Shown: piece after piece, positions 9,961-23,300 of the stretch
Numbering within the stretch: the stretch's first letter is position 1
How the letters are laid out: each line of letters begins with the position of its first letter
DNA from: Melastoma dodecandrum
Lineage: Eukaryota > Streptophyta > Magnoliopsida > Myrtales > Melastomataceae
Direction: 5' to 3'
Assembly (NCBI GenBank): GCA_029817715.1
Contig: JARUPY010000356.1
Span: 2,079,001 to 2,143,000 of the forward strand
DNA length: 64,000 bases
Notes under the pieces: generated by a model
What the model was told of the DNA's origin: nothing
What the model saw: only the letters and a program-made list of their open reading frames with translations
Databases searched by the model: none
Made by a program: the position numbers and the translations under genes

Positions 9961-12480
9961 ATAGAATCAGTAGATGATACCGTTCTAGAGTGACAGGAAT
10001 CAAGCACAAAATAGGGGATTAGGCTCCATGGCAGTAAACGGGACGCAAATCAGGGATTATATTCGCATCGCCTTTCACACGTCACGCTTCTTGGCTACCC
10101 AGGCAAAAAACCTTTAGTCGAAATCAGTGCCACTGCTATGAGACGAGAAATAATGAAGGCCTGACCATAGCATAGGGTCGCTCCATCCGACGCTTTAAAA
10201 ATGGCCGGGGGCGAAAACAACGGGCAACCTGCTAGTATAAAGGAATGATCTTTCCACCTCCAAAAGGAAGAGTTTGGAAGTGGGTACAAAATGACCTGGG
10301 GTTTTCTAACCCTCTATGGCTACGCCATAGTCCGACTCCATGTCGAAGCTGACAAAGACCGGATGACATGTGGCCTGTGTAGACGGCCTGGAAGATTGCG
10401 CCATCATCGTCCTCATGGTTTGGGATGATCGGACTAACTTTAGACGGGGCAATGAGGGCCATGAGAATCGAAGGGACGCTAGTGTTTTCAGGGAGTTGAA
10501 CGAGGGAGGTGAACGATTTTTGAATTCATAAGTGGGAAATAGTACCTCTACTCAAGTCTTTATAAAACCGGAAACCTGGCAGCCTCATTCGAGGCCCAAA
10601 GCAGGTTCGCGTTGCTTGGAAACTGGCGAGCAATACACATGTCTCTAGAAAAAATGGGCCGACGAGAGAAGGTTTGAGTGTACGTCAATTTTCATTTAAT
10701 TCCATGGCATGTTACAAAATACATGGGTTTGTTTGGAAATTATTGCACTGGGCCTACCACAGGAAAATACAAGCAACTCAGGAACAACGCTTTTCTCTCT
10801 CCTGAAGACATTACGCGTCATTTGCTAAGAAGATGGGAACAAAGCCCTTGACCTTTGATTGCTGGCACAAGGGTTCGCCCCATGATGGTGAAGGGGAAGG
10901 TCCCTAGTACCTTGCTTAAGCCCGGGATTGAGAACAACTTCGACTCTTGCTGATGACTTCATCGGGTAGTGAAGATCCTGCTTTGTCTAGTATAAAACAG
11001 ATCCGACCTTCCAGAGGCTACAAGGTTGAACACATAAGCGACAAAAGGACCTCATTGTTGACACGTCGACATCCTCTCAGGTCGATACTCATGACTGAGT
11101 GGCCTAGAAAATGAAGTGTCCCCAAGATCGGGTGGTACTATTTATAGTGGGAACACCAAACGAATGGTTTACTCGTAAATAATAAGGTTTGGAAACAGTC
11201 GAAAACACGTTGTACCCAGACATGGGCATTGTTATTCGGTGAAAGACTCTACAAAGCGAAATCTCTTAGTGACAAGTACAGAGGTAAAGCTAAATCGGGC
11301 TTGTCCTATTCTAAGGTTGAAGAGCTGGCTCTTGGGCCCAAAGATGCTCAAGAACACAACGAGACCAGTAAAATTAGTTCAGTCAGGGTTTCTGTATCAA
11401 CCCGAGGCTAAGGTCGGTCCTTACCGAATCCCAACTCTGCCTGAAGCTTGAAGCTCTTCTAGGAGAACCTAGGATGCTGGAGACAAACTATATGGTAGTA
11501 AACTTCGTGGCTCTCGAGTAGAGTAAGGTTGTGGACTATTCAAGAGACGAGAGGACTGAAGATGGATGACCCCTGCTAAATATGGGAAGCGAGCGATGGG
11601 TTGACTGCCATATGGAAATATGGAAATTTATTCTCATAAACATGGGAAGCGAGCGATGGGTCTTTGGCATTACAAACATACTTTCGCACATCATTCCTTT
11701 AATTAAAGTAATGATTTTACTTACAAAATGTTCCTTATAATAAGCTTCTGTAACGTACAACTTGCGCTTCTATAGATTATAAGAGCACCTTCTGTAGCGT
11801 ATCTGACATGCTTTTGTAGAATATAGAGGCAAGATTCTATATGGTTCACCATCAAACCTATATTAGCCGTTCGTATGTCATATCACCCTTACATAAAATA
11901 TTGATTTACTGTTTTACTATTTATACTTAAATAATCTTGGACGGTTATTATCTTCTCATATTAAGAAAGAATAAATTATACGGTCGAGGCATGAAAAAAT
12001 AAAATTGTGGAGACACAACTTTTTGTGTAACGAGAATATTGTATTTCGCTTGGGCTAGGGTGTATTCGTCTGTCAGGGTGGCGTGGGCCAATTTTGTAAT
12101 AGTGACTATTGGCGCAGAATTAATGTTCCTCGCAACATGTATTGAATTTCACAATGCTTGTGTGGTTGTTGTAAAGTGAAAGTAAATGCAATACCGGATT
12201 TTAATACGACGGTATTGGATTTACAGTGTTTACTATGTCACCGCAAAGTGAACGAGTGCAAGTATAAAGAGCAAACAAAACACTGGAATTTAGTACAACA
12301 GTATTGAGTTTACGGTGTTACACTTACAAACATGACTTGAATAGAGGAAAGACTTGGTGACGCTTCACGGCGATCTGCGGCTGATGAACGGCGGTCGAGG
12401 CAAACTCCTTTAATGGAATTCACCCTTGTGGAACGGCGGTCGGACGTCAATGGCACAGGAATTTAATGCAAGAGCACCGA
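9961..12480. other. intergenic; probable transposon remains
   Basis: No gene supported. An imperfect repeat occurs at 11578-11660 ('catgggaagcgagcgatggg' twice, about 63 bases apart). CTTCTGTA/TTCTATA words near 11745-11840 recall the Copia LTR vocabulary. The remainder is anonymous. Confidence 0.4.
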
Positions 12481-12499
12481 GGGTGGAGGACGAATTCGA

Positions 12500-12650
12500 A
12501 GTGGTGGCAGGTCAATAGCGCCAGACAGAATCGATGGCACTAAGGATGGACAGAGACGTGTCAACACTGCCGGACAGAATCAATGGCAATAAGCTTGGAC
12601 GGAAGTGCGTCAACAATGCCAGACAGAATTGATCACGCTGAGGTTGGAAG
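12500..12650. repeat. short tandem repeat, about 65-bp unit
   Basis: Three imperfect copies of a unit containing 'cagacagaatcgatggcactaaggatgga' / 'ggacagaatcaatggcaataagcttgga' / 'agacagaattgatcacgctgaggttgga'. It may be part of an old LTR. The sequence following it has several CTCGAG words (12898-13015). Confidence 0.55.
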
Positions 12651-13426
12651 GGTCCGAACAAGAGTAAAAGACAAAAGACTAAAGTTTGTGTTTGAGTTGT
12701 TGTTGTTTTTGTGTGTTCTGTTGCGATCCTTTTATATTTCAAAATCTTGTAGTTGCGATTATTCAGTCAGTCCAGAATCTTCTTAGATCGTGTGCACAAT
12801 CAGATTTCTATTTTGTAGGAATCATACACGTCTTGTTTTGGTTGGTCTTTCTGGGTTTGCCACATGTCCAACTCCTTGGTCGTAGTTTAGTTGGGCTCTC
12901 GAGTAGCGAGGATCTATATTACGTCTCGAGCTATACTGGGTGCTCGAGTAATGTTGATCTTGAGCCTTTTGCTCGGGGAGTATTTCTCGAGTAACCCCTA
13001 CATAGGCTTCTCGAGTGGAACTAATGTTGGGCCCCATTTGTCATAAATGGTGTCAGTGTAGAGTTTCACTTCTTCGGCCATTGACGACGAAGCCCAGAAA
13101 TTCGTGTGTGTCAACAGTGACTTGCAAAGTTTTGTGTGAAGCTGAGGATACCTCTCACAAAGTCCCAAAAAGTTGTATTTTCAGCAAAAACTTGTCGACC
13201 ATGGTCTGGGATGATTTTCTCGATACAAATTTACGTATAACTTCTATGATTAGGGATGGTTTCTTTCATTGCAGAATTAGAACTGTATCATGGCATGGAA
13301 TTGGAGAGATGTTACGCGTGCTCATTTGTTATTTACCACCCTTCTTTGCTTTTATGCATGACCATTTATTAAAAACTTAAAAAAAGTCTTTTTATGCAAC
13401 CATTTACCTAATAATTGCATACAGAG

Positions 13427-13560
13427 TTGACCAACATGGAGTTGGTCCAAGTGGTGAGGAGCTTGTATTCGCTTAAGGAGATCTCGAGTTCGAAACCTAT
13501 CATACGTAGTCACCCCTGTTGGAAGACCCACAGAATATCGGGCGGGCAACAAAAAAAATT
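13427..13560 (+). mobile_element. SINE, copy 1
   Basis: A tRNA-derived SINE head contains an A box (TGGTCCAAGTGG, 13443-13454) and, about 30 bases on, a B box-like GAGTTCGAAACC. A body follows with 'cacccctgttgg' and 'cgggcgggcaac', ending in an A-run at 13549-13558. A second copy of the same family lies on the minus strand at 14762-14905. The RNA polymerase III boxes plus A-tail define the class. The exact 5' end and target duplication are not certain. Confidence 0.7.
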
Positions 13561-14761
13561 GAATAGGGAGTTGGTTTTTTTTTCCTCTTTACTTTGTAAA
13601 ATGTGAGAATATTATAGTTGTATGTATTGAAGTCAGTAATGGCAAGTCATTTATAGAAGGAAAAGGACAGCTTTAAAAAGGGGAAATATGATTACAAATT
13701 ACTGTCTCAAATATTTCCACTCCAATTGGGCAAAGGGTAAAAGTCTTCAATTTGGGCAAGAATCCTAGGGAAGGTAACTTTTGATATTAAGAATTGAATT
13801 TCAGCATAGTTTGTCCTTAAAATTCTTTGTTATCTCCATGACTCTTTAGAAATGTTCTATAGCTACTTCCTACTCGAAAGCATCGTTATTCATGTTTCGT
13901 ATTTTCATCGCGCAAGGCGTCTATCCTATAACGAGAAAAGACATAGGATCGATGCATATGTAAGAACGTAATCTTAGCCTTATAAATAACCATAAAACCA
14001 TTGATTTTATGTCAATTTAATAATTTGAATCTCTATGAATATAATGTACCGGAATAGTTTTGAGATAAATCGAATATAAACCCTTTGTTGTTTACTGCCG
14101 AACATGGCGGGGAACTTCTGTGCATGATTTTCATTGCATGCCTTGACAACTTACAAGAGATGTCAAAACATTAAGACTAATTTTCATTGCCTGCCTGATT
14201 TTCACTCGCACAAGTTCAGACGTTCTTAACCTCGAAGCTGCTTTAGGAAGGGTGTCCCCGTCGAAAGGAGGAGTTTGTGATCCCTTTTGTAATAGTATCT
14301 TGCGGAGCGTCTCGTTGTGCGTTAAATATTTGCATGATCTGTCTTTCTAGTCTCTTGCTGCATCATGTTTTGCCCGACTGGCCCACAAAAACTGATCTCA
14401 CCCCTGAAAGTAGGCTGATTGCAGCTGCTTCGACTTTCTCCTTGTCAATTACATGACATAACCATGTACAACTTTTTCTTGCACCTCTCGGTGATTCTCT
14501 CCACCGAAAAGGATAAATTCGGGACAATAATAGAAGATTATGAATATCCTTAAATTTTTTTAGTACAACACATCAATATTTAACAAACGGACTTCACATG
14601 ATTTCCTCAGCAAACTGGGCCGATTTCTTGACTTACGTTTCCACGGTGTTTATGCTTTTTCCTGATTGAATTGTCATCGCTAATGGGAATAGTACAACGC
14701 GGGAAATGGTGGGCACTGCCATCAAAAAGGAAAATCGACTTTGGAAAAAGCTAGTGATAAT

Positions 14762-14905
14762 CTTTTTTTGTTGCCCGTCTGGCGTTGTTCCGACTAATCC
14801 GAAATCGATCTGAATAGGACATCTGATTGTGGTGGGTGAGTACCTCAACAGGGATAGCTACGTTTCGAACCTCCTTAAGTGAATCCAAACTCCTTTCCAC
14901 GTAGA
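14762..14905 (-). mobile_element. SINE, copy 2
   Basis: On the minus strand the sequence reads GTGGAAAGGAGTTTGGATTC, ACTTAAGGAGGTTCGAAAC, then CCCTGTTG and CAGACGGGCAACAAAAAAA. These are the same landmarks in the same order as the SINE at 13427-13560. The B box is GGTTCGAAAC. The A-tail is the T-run at 14762-14769 on the plus strand. Confidence 0.7.
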
Positions 14906-15162
14906 CCATCCCACGTTTAGTTACCAATAATCTTTGCCGACATTCCCTGAAGCGTTCCCCAAGTAAAAAAATTGACTTGGAGTCAGCCCAATGGTGTTGG
15001 TTAAATCTGATTTATTCTCGACAACAACACATGATGCCCAATTTCCACGAATTTCACTTTCGATTGTTTGCTGTTTTCCTTGCCACTGATTATTTATACA
15101 TCCCAAGAGACGCATGATTGCTAGCAACATTAGCAAAAACATTACTCAAAGAAAAACCAATT

Positions 15163-17131
15163 ATGTCACTCAAGAAAAATATGTTGAGAGCTGCCATTGT
15201 TCCTTTGGTCGTAGTCTTCCTAGCTCACCCGGGTAATCCCTTGCTGTTCAACATATCTCAGTTCGACCCAGCATCAACCGCCGAGGCGATGCGCATCCAG
15301 ACAATGGGGCCGTGGACATGACGGACCAGAACCAAAGTTGGCGCGTCGGCCGTGTCACCTTCAACGAGAGGGTCCGGTTATGGGACTTGAGCTCCGGGGG
15401 CTCTATGATTTCACCACCCACTTCGCCTTCACGATCGATGTAGGGAGCCGTGTTTATTATGATTCCGGTTTTACCTTCTTCATGGCTCCCGAGGGGTTCC
15501 AGATCCCCGTGAATTCCACCGGAGGGTTCCTTGGCCTGTACAACACGACTTTCAGCGACACCTCAAGTAAGCAGATCATCCACGTCGAGTTCGATACCTA
15601 TCCTACTCCAAGATGGGATCCACAATACGAGCATGTTGGAATCAACCAGAACTCGATCGCTTCAAGCATCACGGTACCGTGGGATGTAAAGTACCACAGT
15701 GGAGACACGATCGACGTTACCATCTCATATGACGCCTCCACCATGAATTTAACAGTTTCATGGAGCTTCAAGACCACGCCAAATCCTAACGAAACCACAA
15801 GCATTTCGTACCCTGTAGACCTGAGGACTGTTCTTCCCGAGTGGGTCACAATCGGCTTCTCAGCTGCTACCGGTTATTACACGGAACGACACACGCTCCA
15901 TTCGTGGGATTTTTCGTCAAAGTTGGTCGTAAAGAGCAGTCAGAAATCGAATACTAGCAGTCAAAAATCGAAGTGGACAAAGATTGCAACCGGAGTAAGT
16001 GCTTCAATCGTATTCTTGATCCTTCTCCTCATCGGCGCATTTGAGTTGAGGACCCACAGGAGAAGGAAAACTAGGATGAAGGAGAAGGCTGCAGAGGCCA
16101 CAAACTCAACTTCTATCAACAAAGACCTAGAACGATGAGCAGGACCAAGGAGCTACGCGTACAAAAATCTCGCTTCGGCAACAAACAACTTCTCAAGCGA
16201 GCAGAAGCTGGGAGAAGGAGGATTCGGGCCCGTGTACAAGGGATACTTATTAGATTTGGACATACCGGTCGCAGTAAAGAAGTTCTCACAAGGCTCTAAA
16301 CAGGGCAACCAAGAATTCTTTAGCGAGGTGAAGGTAATCAGCAGCCTGAGGCACCAGAACTTGGTGCAACTCATCGGTTGGTGTCACGACAGCAACGAAT
16401 TCCTCCTCATTTACGAGTACATGCCCAATGGAAGCCTCGACTCTCATCTCTTTGGGAAACGGGCCCCTCTTTTGATGCCGACGAGGTACAAGATTTGCCT
16501 TGGGCTGGCCTCGGCATTACTATATCTACACGAAGAGTGGGAAAAATGTGTCATACACCGTGACATAAAGAGCAGCAACGTAATGCTAGACTCGAACTTC
16601 AATGTGAAACTGGGGGATTTCGGATTGGCTCGGTTGATGGACCACGAGCTCGGTCCACAGACGACTGGACTGGCCGGGACGCTCGGGTACCTTGCCCCAG
16701 AGTACATGGCCATGGGGAAAGCTTCAAAAGAATCAGACGTATATAGTTTTGGTGTGATGGTGCTGGAGATTGCAACAGGGAGAAGAGCGACGGACAGGAC
16801 GATCAAGAACACATCCTCGATGATGCCTGGTCTGGTTGCATGGGTATGGGGTCCCCACAGAAGCGGGAATATTCTGACAGCAGCGGAAGAGAAGATGACA
16901 TCGGATTCCGACAAGACACAGGTCAAGCGTCTCTTGCTGGTCGGGTTGCGGTGTGCTCATCCAGATCAGAGCCAGAGGCCATCAATAAGACAAGCGATCC
17001 GGTTCCTTAATTTTGAGGCCGATCTTCCCGACCTTCCAAACGAGATGCCCGTTAGAGTATATCATGTACCGACCCCATTGGTTTGTTCCAGCGGGCCATC
17101 GAGCATTTCGATCATCACTGAGGGACGCTAG
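15163..17131 (+). pseudogene. L-type lectin receptor kinase, disabled
   Basis: Single-exon gene with signal peptide (MSLKKNMLRAAIVPLVVVFLA), legume-lectin ectodomain (FNISQFDP; VEFDTYPTPRWDP; HVGINQNSI; VTIGFSAATG), transmembrane helix (IVFLILLLIGAFEL, about 16005-16045), basic juxtamembrane segment and Ser/Thr kinase. The kinase looks complete: GEGGFGPVYKG, VAVKK, IHRDIKSSN, DFGLARL, GTLGYLAPEY and a C-lobe Arg (QRPSIRQA). It is closest in style to the LecRK-IX clade, plasma-membrane receptors of defence. Three lesions: a frameshift between about 15285 and 15306, a second near 15395-15410, and an in-frame TGA at 16136-16138 between the juxtamembrane segment and the kinase. It cannot make the full receptor. 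The kinase half alone remains open to 17131. Confidence 0.88.
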
Positions 17132-18367
17132 GCTTAGGCAGATGTTACTCGTCCCTCAGAATTTCTCCTCATTTTAGGATTTTGGGTTTTTTTTTTTCCG
17201 TAAATACTCGAATAATGAATTACTCAATAAAATTGTCGATGATTCCTTTTTTCGAAACAACTGAGGAATTGATTAATTTTCGGGATCCATAAACAAAATC
17301 GACTGATTTTGATAATAGGATTCGTCACTTTCATTTGATTAAGGCTTATATTGAACCTTAACACTAATTAAGCATGACGACAAGTGGTGCCTTACGAACT
17401 AATTTAATGATCCTTAAACCGACATAATCAGTGACATAATCGAGACTTCAACTTATGTCCAGTGCGCATCTTTTTGCGTTTTCAAATGTTGCACTATTAC
17501 TCTTCAACCACTGGGGGTTGTTAATGAGACCGTGTAACTCAAGAACGGTTCCAGCTAACTCAAACCCGGCTTGACAAAAGTCAAATTTTGATAAATTTGG
17601 GCCTTAATCTTTTACATTAAAGCCGGACTTGGCCGTTTTACTGATCCGACGAGCCATTCGATCTGACTTGATATTTTTTTATAATAAAAAATAACTAAAA
17701 AAAAAGGAATTAAGGAGTGAAGATGAAAGGGGAGTTATGGATCAGGCCGGACTCAGTGAGGGGCGGGGGGGTCAAACCCGGGGTCAATTAAATAGAGCCT
17801 GGTAATTTTTTACTGACTCGGCTCATTAACATCTTTTACGTGTGGCGAATAGCCGGTAGAATCTTATCCTAGGAAAGTTTCTCTTATAAAATGTCTTTTG
17901 CGATGAAGCACTTGCACTTTATTGGAGTGTCTTGGGCTTCGACACAAGGATGCTTGGCAACCAAAGAAAAAAATCCCACTTGGTCGCAGCTAAAGCAAGA
18001 CGCAACAACATCGGATTCCTTAATATTCTTCAACGCTGAAGCTCATTTGTATGACATGCTCAATTATGCATAACATTTATATTTTACATTCGGAAAATTA
18101 CAAAAGTTGAGGCTATTACATGCTCACGGACGAAGAAAAGTTCGACAGAATTAGGGGTAAAAGCATTCCCTAGCCAAGTAAGAACAAGAAGGAGACATCT
18201 AAGGAATGGCTCTCCGTTGCACCATGAGGCCGCAACGGCCCCTGAATGGATTTCGAACCCATGGATTTAAAGTAGATAGTCCAAGTTCGTCAACGTGGCC
18301 AAAGCTTATCAGATGATTCCGGTCGAACCAAATACTCTTGATCCAGCAGATTATCTCTTCTGCACGT
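17132..18367. other. intergenic, no gene supported
   Basis: Low-complexity AT-rich flank downstream of the receptor kinase pseudogene. It includes a poly-T run at about 17188 and A-rich segments near 17690. A 60-codon frame at 17891-18073 has no recognisable domain and I do not call it. Confidence 0.5.
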
Positions 18368-18759
18368 TGTCAACGCAATAAAATAAAATCCTATTTTAAT
18401 CTTAACTAAAATAGTTATGGCAAGCAAGGGGTATAAAATAAAATCCTATTTTAATCTTAACTAAAATAGTTATGGCAAGCAAGGGGTCGTTCCTATGGAA
18501 AATTATACTTACAAAAATTATTGTAACATTGTTCATAGAAATCAATCAAGGTTAAGCAGAAAGTAAAGAAGAGTGGTTTCAAATAAAAAAATGAAACCAA
18601 ACTAAAAAAGTAAAATTTCAATAAAAGAAATATACAGGACATTTAACTTCCCCACATGCCATACATTTGATTCCCCATTTCTAATGCTATCGAATCATTT
18701 AATTGATAATCTAGGATTTGAATATCTCCTCGTATTTCTTCCGAACATACGAGAACGAT
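18368..18759 (-). repeat. older Athila-like LTR, 3' part (split by the young Athila)
   Basis: Read on the minus strand this continues the LTR fragment at 30106-31000 across the Athila insertion. It contains a 'gaacgaccccttgcttgcc' block typical of the LTR end region of such elements. Together the two pieces make about 1.29 kb, close to the 1476-bp LTR of the young element. The end at 18368 (TGTCAACGC on plus) is a best guess; no matching target duplication was found. Confidence 0.5.
18378..18487. repeat. two perfect 55-bp tandem copies
   Basis: 18378-18432 and 18433-18487 are identical: each starts ATAAAATAAAATCC and ends GCAAGCAAGGGGT. The identity implies a recent local duplication within the older LTR. 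Confidence 0.9.
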
Positions 18760-20235
18760 TGATAACTCTGTGAAAGTATGGTTATTTAGTATCCTTAACG
18801 AGGCTTTATGTGGGTAGTCGGACGAGTATTGATAGGGATTTGGTAGGATTTGAGTCATTTTTAGTTTAGTTTTATTTTAAGTTGATCTTTGTTATTTTCT
18901 TAGTTTTTGTTTCTATTTCGTCTCGAGTCGGTTATCTTGTTGATGCATCTTGGTTTGTCATGTGTTAATGCAGGAAAATGAAGGAGACTTTGAAGCTCGG
19001 ACGAAGAAAAGCGAAGAGGAGCGAACAATGGACAGAGAGCTGAGGGACGCGTCCTTCAGATCTCAGGGACGCGTCCCTGGAGGTTCTGTAGCTGACGAAG
19101 CTTTCTTGCGAGTTTTGAAGGCTAACCGCTTGAGGAGTCTTCAAGTCTTCCTAAGACTGCATTATGGAGATATAGAGGATCAACTAGTTATTTAGTTGGT
19201 AGTTTTAGATTTATTTTATTTTATTCTCCCTAGAAATATTGCCTAGATTTGGAGAATCTTAGGAAATATTTTCTAGGGGATCTATATATCCTAGTTTTAG
19301 AGGTAACTCTAAGAACACCTTCCCTTTGGCTTTTAGAGTCTTTTCTTTTGGTGAAGAACGGAGGAGACATTCGACTCGGAGACGGCTAGGGTTGAAGCGG
19401 AGATCAAGACTAGGCGACTACTTCTCGGATCGGAGGATTCGAGAGGGCGTTTTTCTTTTCTTGCCCCTCTTTGATTATTATGTCGCTCTCCTTTTCTTTT
19501 GAATTTGAGTTGAATTTCTTCTACGTTATGAACTAATTTCGTTTTCTAGGACTTCAATGGAACCTAGCGATTTTATCTAACGAGTGAATTCCTTTTCTCC
19601 GTGTTATGCAAATTCGTGTGGTTACTTATTCATATCTTGTTCTTAATGCGGTTGATTGACTGGCCACCAATTAATTTGATCTGGAGACCCATTCGGGCTT
19701 GGAAAAGTTGTTTAGGTTAAGCCGTGGATTGAATAGCCTAAGTTAGCGTCTCGTTGGAAAACGGAGCTAATTAGCGAGAAGGATAGGAATATACCTGATT
19801 GCCTTAGGTAGCCATTTAGGGTTGTTGCATAATGGGTTCCCGCTAGTTAATTACCTAGGAATAGAGTGATTAGCTCGATACAGGGAATACGTCTTTAGAG
19901 CACTCGGGAGAGGCGTAAAGAGATATACGAACCCTAGGTTAGTAACTTAAGAATTTGATAACTGGAGAAAGGAATGAACGAGTTAGATAATTCGTTAGGG
20001 GAAATTGATAGTCCTAGGCTTTTATTAATTGATTTAATCATCGTTAGTTGCACTCTCTTTTTCAGTTTTACTCTCAATTCAATCTTGTTTGACTTGACCT
20101 CGAAATTGTTAAACGTGCGACCGTTAGGAATTTTTCTCTGTTGATTCTCTGTGGGATCGACCTCTACTTACTCTATCTACAAGTTAGTTAGGTTTGTGAG
20201 AGTATTTAATTTGCCGCCTTCGACAAGCGTGATCA
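18760..20235 (+). repeat. 5' LTR of the Athila element
   Basis: 1476 bp, starting TGATAACTC and ending GTGATCA. It contains two ACGCGT palindromes (19047, 19070) and an 81-codon frame (18950-19195) that is present in both LTRs but has no recognisable domain. The frame is probably incidental; it crosses the palindromes and reads ASFRSQGRVP there. Confidence 0.95.
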
Positions 20236-20240
20236 AATTT

Positions 20241-20258
20241 TGGCGCCGTTGCCGGGGA
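20241..20258 (+). other. primer binding site, tRNA-Asp type
   Basis: TGGCGCCGTTGCCGGGGA lies 5 bases after the 5' LTR. It is complementary to the 3' end expected for plant tRNA-Asp, the usual primer of Athila elements. Confidence 0.85.
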
Positions 20259-20365
20259 ATCAATTTGGAGAAATTTATTTTCTACTGTCATCACGTTTAT
20301 CTATTTGACGTTCAAGTTGTTTAATTTTCTCACTTATTTCTTTTGATATTTTTAACATTAGGTGC

Positions 20366-23300
20366 ATGCGACGAACTCGAAGTACAGAAATTCTTCCTTT
20401 TGATCCTGAAATCGAAAGGACTTTCCATAGACTGGTTCGTGAGAAAGCTAGTGCACAACAAAGCAACATGGACGGAAACCTAATTCTACCTCAGCAGAAC
20501 GAGGGTCAACAGGACATTGATAACAGGCCGATGGTGGAATTCACTTCCGCAAAACCTCACATCAACCGGTTCTGTATCGTTGCGCCTGTGATTCAAGCTC
20601 GGGACTTTGAGATAAAGACATCAGTGATCCAGATGATTCAGAATTCAGTTATGTTTCGAGGGTCAGCGATGGAGGATCCGCATGAGCATTTGAGCAAGTT
20701 CTTAAGCATTTGCGACAGTTTCAGGCAAAACGGAGTGCCACAAGATGCAGTTCGATTAAAGTTATTTCCCTTCTCCTTGAAGGATAGAGCATGGAGTTGG
20801 CTGAACTCTCTACCGGCTGGATCAATCAGTACCTGGGAACAGATGGAAGAAGCATTCCTAGATCAATATTTCCCGCCATCCAAGATATCCCACATGAGGA
20901 ATGAAATCTGCACATTCAAGCAACATGAGACAGAAACTTTTGTGGAGGCTTGGGAGCGCTTCAAAAATTTATTAATTCAGTGCCCATATCATGATCTACC
21001 GGGATGGCGACAATTGGAAGCTTTTTACAATGGGTTGTCGGAAACATCGCGCAAGGACCTCAACTTAGCATCGAACGGATCATTCCTACGAAAATCATAC
21101 GTAGAAGGAAGGGAGCTTTTGGAGACTATGAGGAGAACATGTGTACCGAGTCAATCGTTCGACCGAATAAGTGGTAGAAAAGTTTCGGGTGCTCATGAAC
21201 TGGATGCACTCACATCTATTCAAGCGCAGATATCGGCGTTGGCCAAGAAGTTTGAGTCGGTGAATGTACAGTCCATCCAGAGTACAACTAGAGGATGTGA
21301 TATTTGCGGTGGTGGACATGTAACAGATCAATGTTCTGCTAGCATGGAGGAGGCTAATTTTATAGGAAATCAGAGGAACAATCCCTATTCCAACACGTAT
21401 AATCCGGGGTGGAGGAACCATCCTAACTTTTCTTGGAAAGGGCAGCAAACAGTGGATCATCGAGCAACGCAACCTCCGGGATTTCAGCAACCCAAAGCCC
21501 CAGAACTAGAAAAGAAGACGAATTTTGAGGAATTGATGATGAAGTACATGGCAAATCAAGATGCCATAATAAAGAATCAAACAGCATCAATCAGGAACTT
21601 GGAGAATCAAGTCAGTCAGCTCGCTCAAGCCTTGAACTCACGTCAACAAGGAGGGTTGCCAAGTGATACTGAGGTTAATCCACGAGAATATGTTAAGGCA
21701 GTAACCTTGAGGAACGGCCGGGCACTTGAAGAAGCACCCCCAAAGGTTCGGTCGAGTGACAAACAAAAGTCAAGTGAGATTAGTGATCTTCCACGAGAGC
21801 CAATCGATGAGGAGGCGAACACATCCAAGCTGAACAAAGGACGAAATCATGAACTTCAGAATTTTCACAGAACCGTGAAGGACGCGTCCTCCGAATTTGA
21901 GGGACGCGTCCCTGAACATTCTGTGGAAGAAGCAACGCAGAAGGACGCGACCCTGCCAACTGAAGGACGTGTCCTTCCCCCAACTGATCAACCACATCGT
22001 CCCACTTGGATAATACCCAACATGGGGAAGATAGAACGACCACCACTTCCATTCCCTCAAAGAGCAAAGAAGCATGATGAAGCCCAATTCCGTAAGTTTC
22101 TCGACGTGTTTAAGAAACTCCATATTAACATTCCTTTTGCAGAAGCTCTTGAGCAGATGCCGAGCTACGTCAAGTTCATGAAGGACATCCTATCAAAGAA
22201 AAGAAGGTTAGGTGAGTTTGAAACCGTCGCACTAACGGAGGAATGTAGTGCCATATTGCAACGAAAACTTCCTCCTAAGCTAAAGGATCCAGGTAGTTTC
22301 ACTATCCCTTGCACTATTGGTTCGCAATTCAATGGTAAGGCTCTGTGTGATCTTGGCGCAAGTATTAATCTTATGCCTTTATCTGTATACCATGAGTTAG
22401 GTTTGGGGGAAGTGAAACCTACGTCTGTGACATTGCAGTTAGCTGATAGATCAATAACATATCCTAGGGGTATTGTTGAAGATGTGCTTGTTAAAGTGGA
22501 TAAATTTATCTTTCCAGCGGATTTTGTAGTTTTAGATTTTGAGGAAGATAAAAATATCCCCATCATTTTAGGGAGACCATTCTTGGCAACAGGTAGAGCC
22601 CTCATTGATGTTCAAAAAGGTGAACTGACCATTCGGGTTAATGATGAGGAGGTGACATTTAATGTTTTAAAATCACTGAAGTGCCCGAATGAAATTGATG
22701 AATGCTTTCTGATTGAAGATGTTTTGAGCCGGTACTCTACAGAGATTCCATATGAGGATCCACTTGAAATAGCAATGAACTCAACGTCATCCGACAATGA
22801 AGAAGTACAAGAAGTGATAACAGCAATGGATGCAATACCACACATGTTGAGAGGGGCGCATTTTGAAACCTTGGAGAGGCCGCATAATCCGATGAAACCA
22901 TCTATTGAAGAACCACCCCAATTAGAGCTGAAACCATTACCTGAACACCTGAGGTATGCATATCTTGGAAGTAATGAAACTCTACCCATTATTATTTCGT
23001 CGGCACTAACAATGACACAGGAAGAGAAATTACTTCGAGTCTTGAGGGAATATAAACGAGCATTAGGGTGGACAATTGCTGATATTCGAGGAATTAGTCC
23101 GTCAATCTGCATGCACAAGATTCTGTTGGAGGAAAACCATAAGGTTTCGGTGGAGAATCAACGACGACTCAACCCAAACATGAAGGAAGTAGTCAAGAAG
23201 GAAATAATCAAATGGCTTGATGCAGGTATAATATATCCGATTTCTGACAGTTCTTGGGTGAGTCCTGTGCAGTGTGTACCTAAGAAAGGTGGGATGACCG

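Noticed and set aside
17891..18073. 60-codon frame downstream of the lectin kinase
   Set aside because: No domain, no conservation evidence, AT-rich surroundings.
18950..19195. 81-codon frame in the Athila LTR, repeated at 28820-29065
   Set aside because: It is conserved only because the LTRs are near-identical. It has no domain and crosses the palindromes; kept as part of the LTR.
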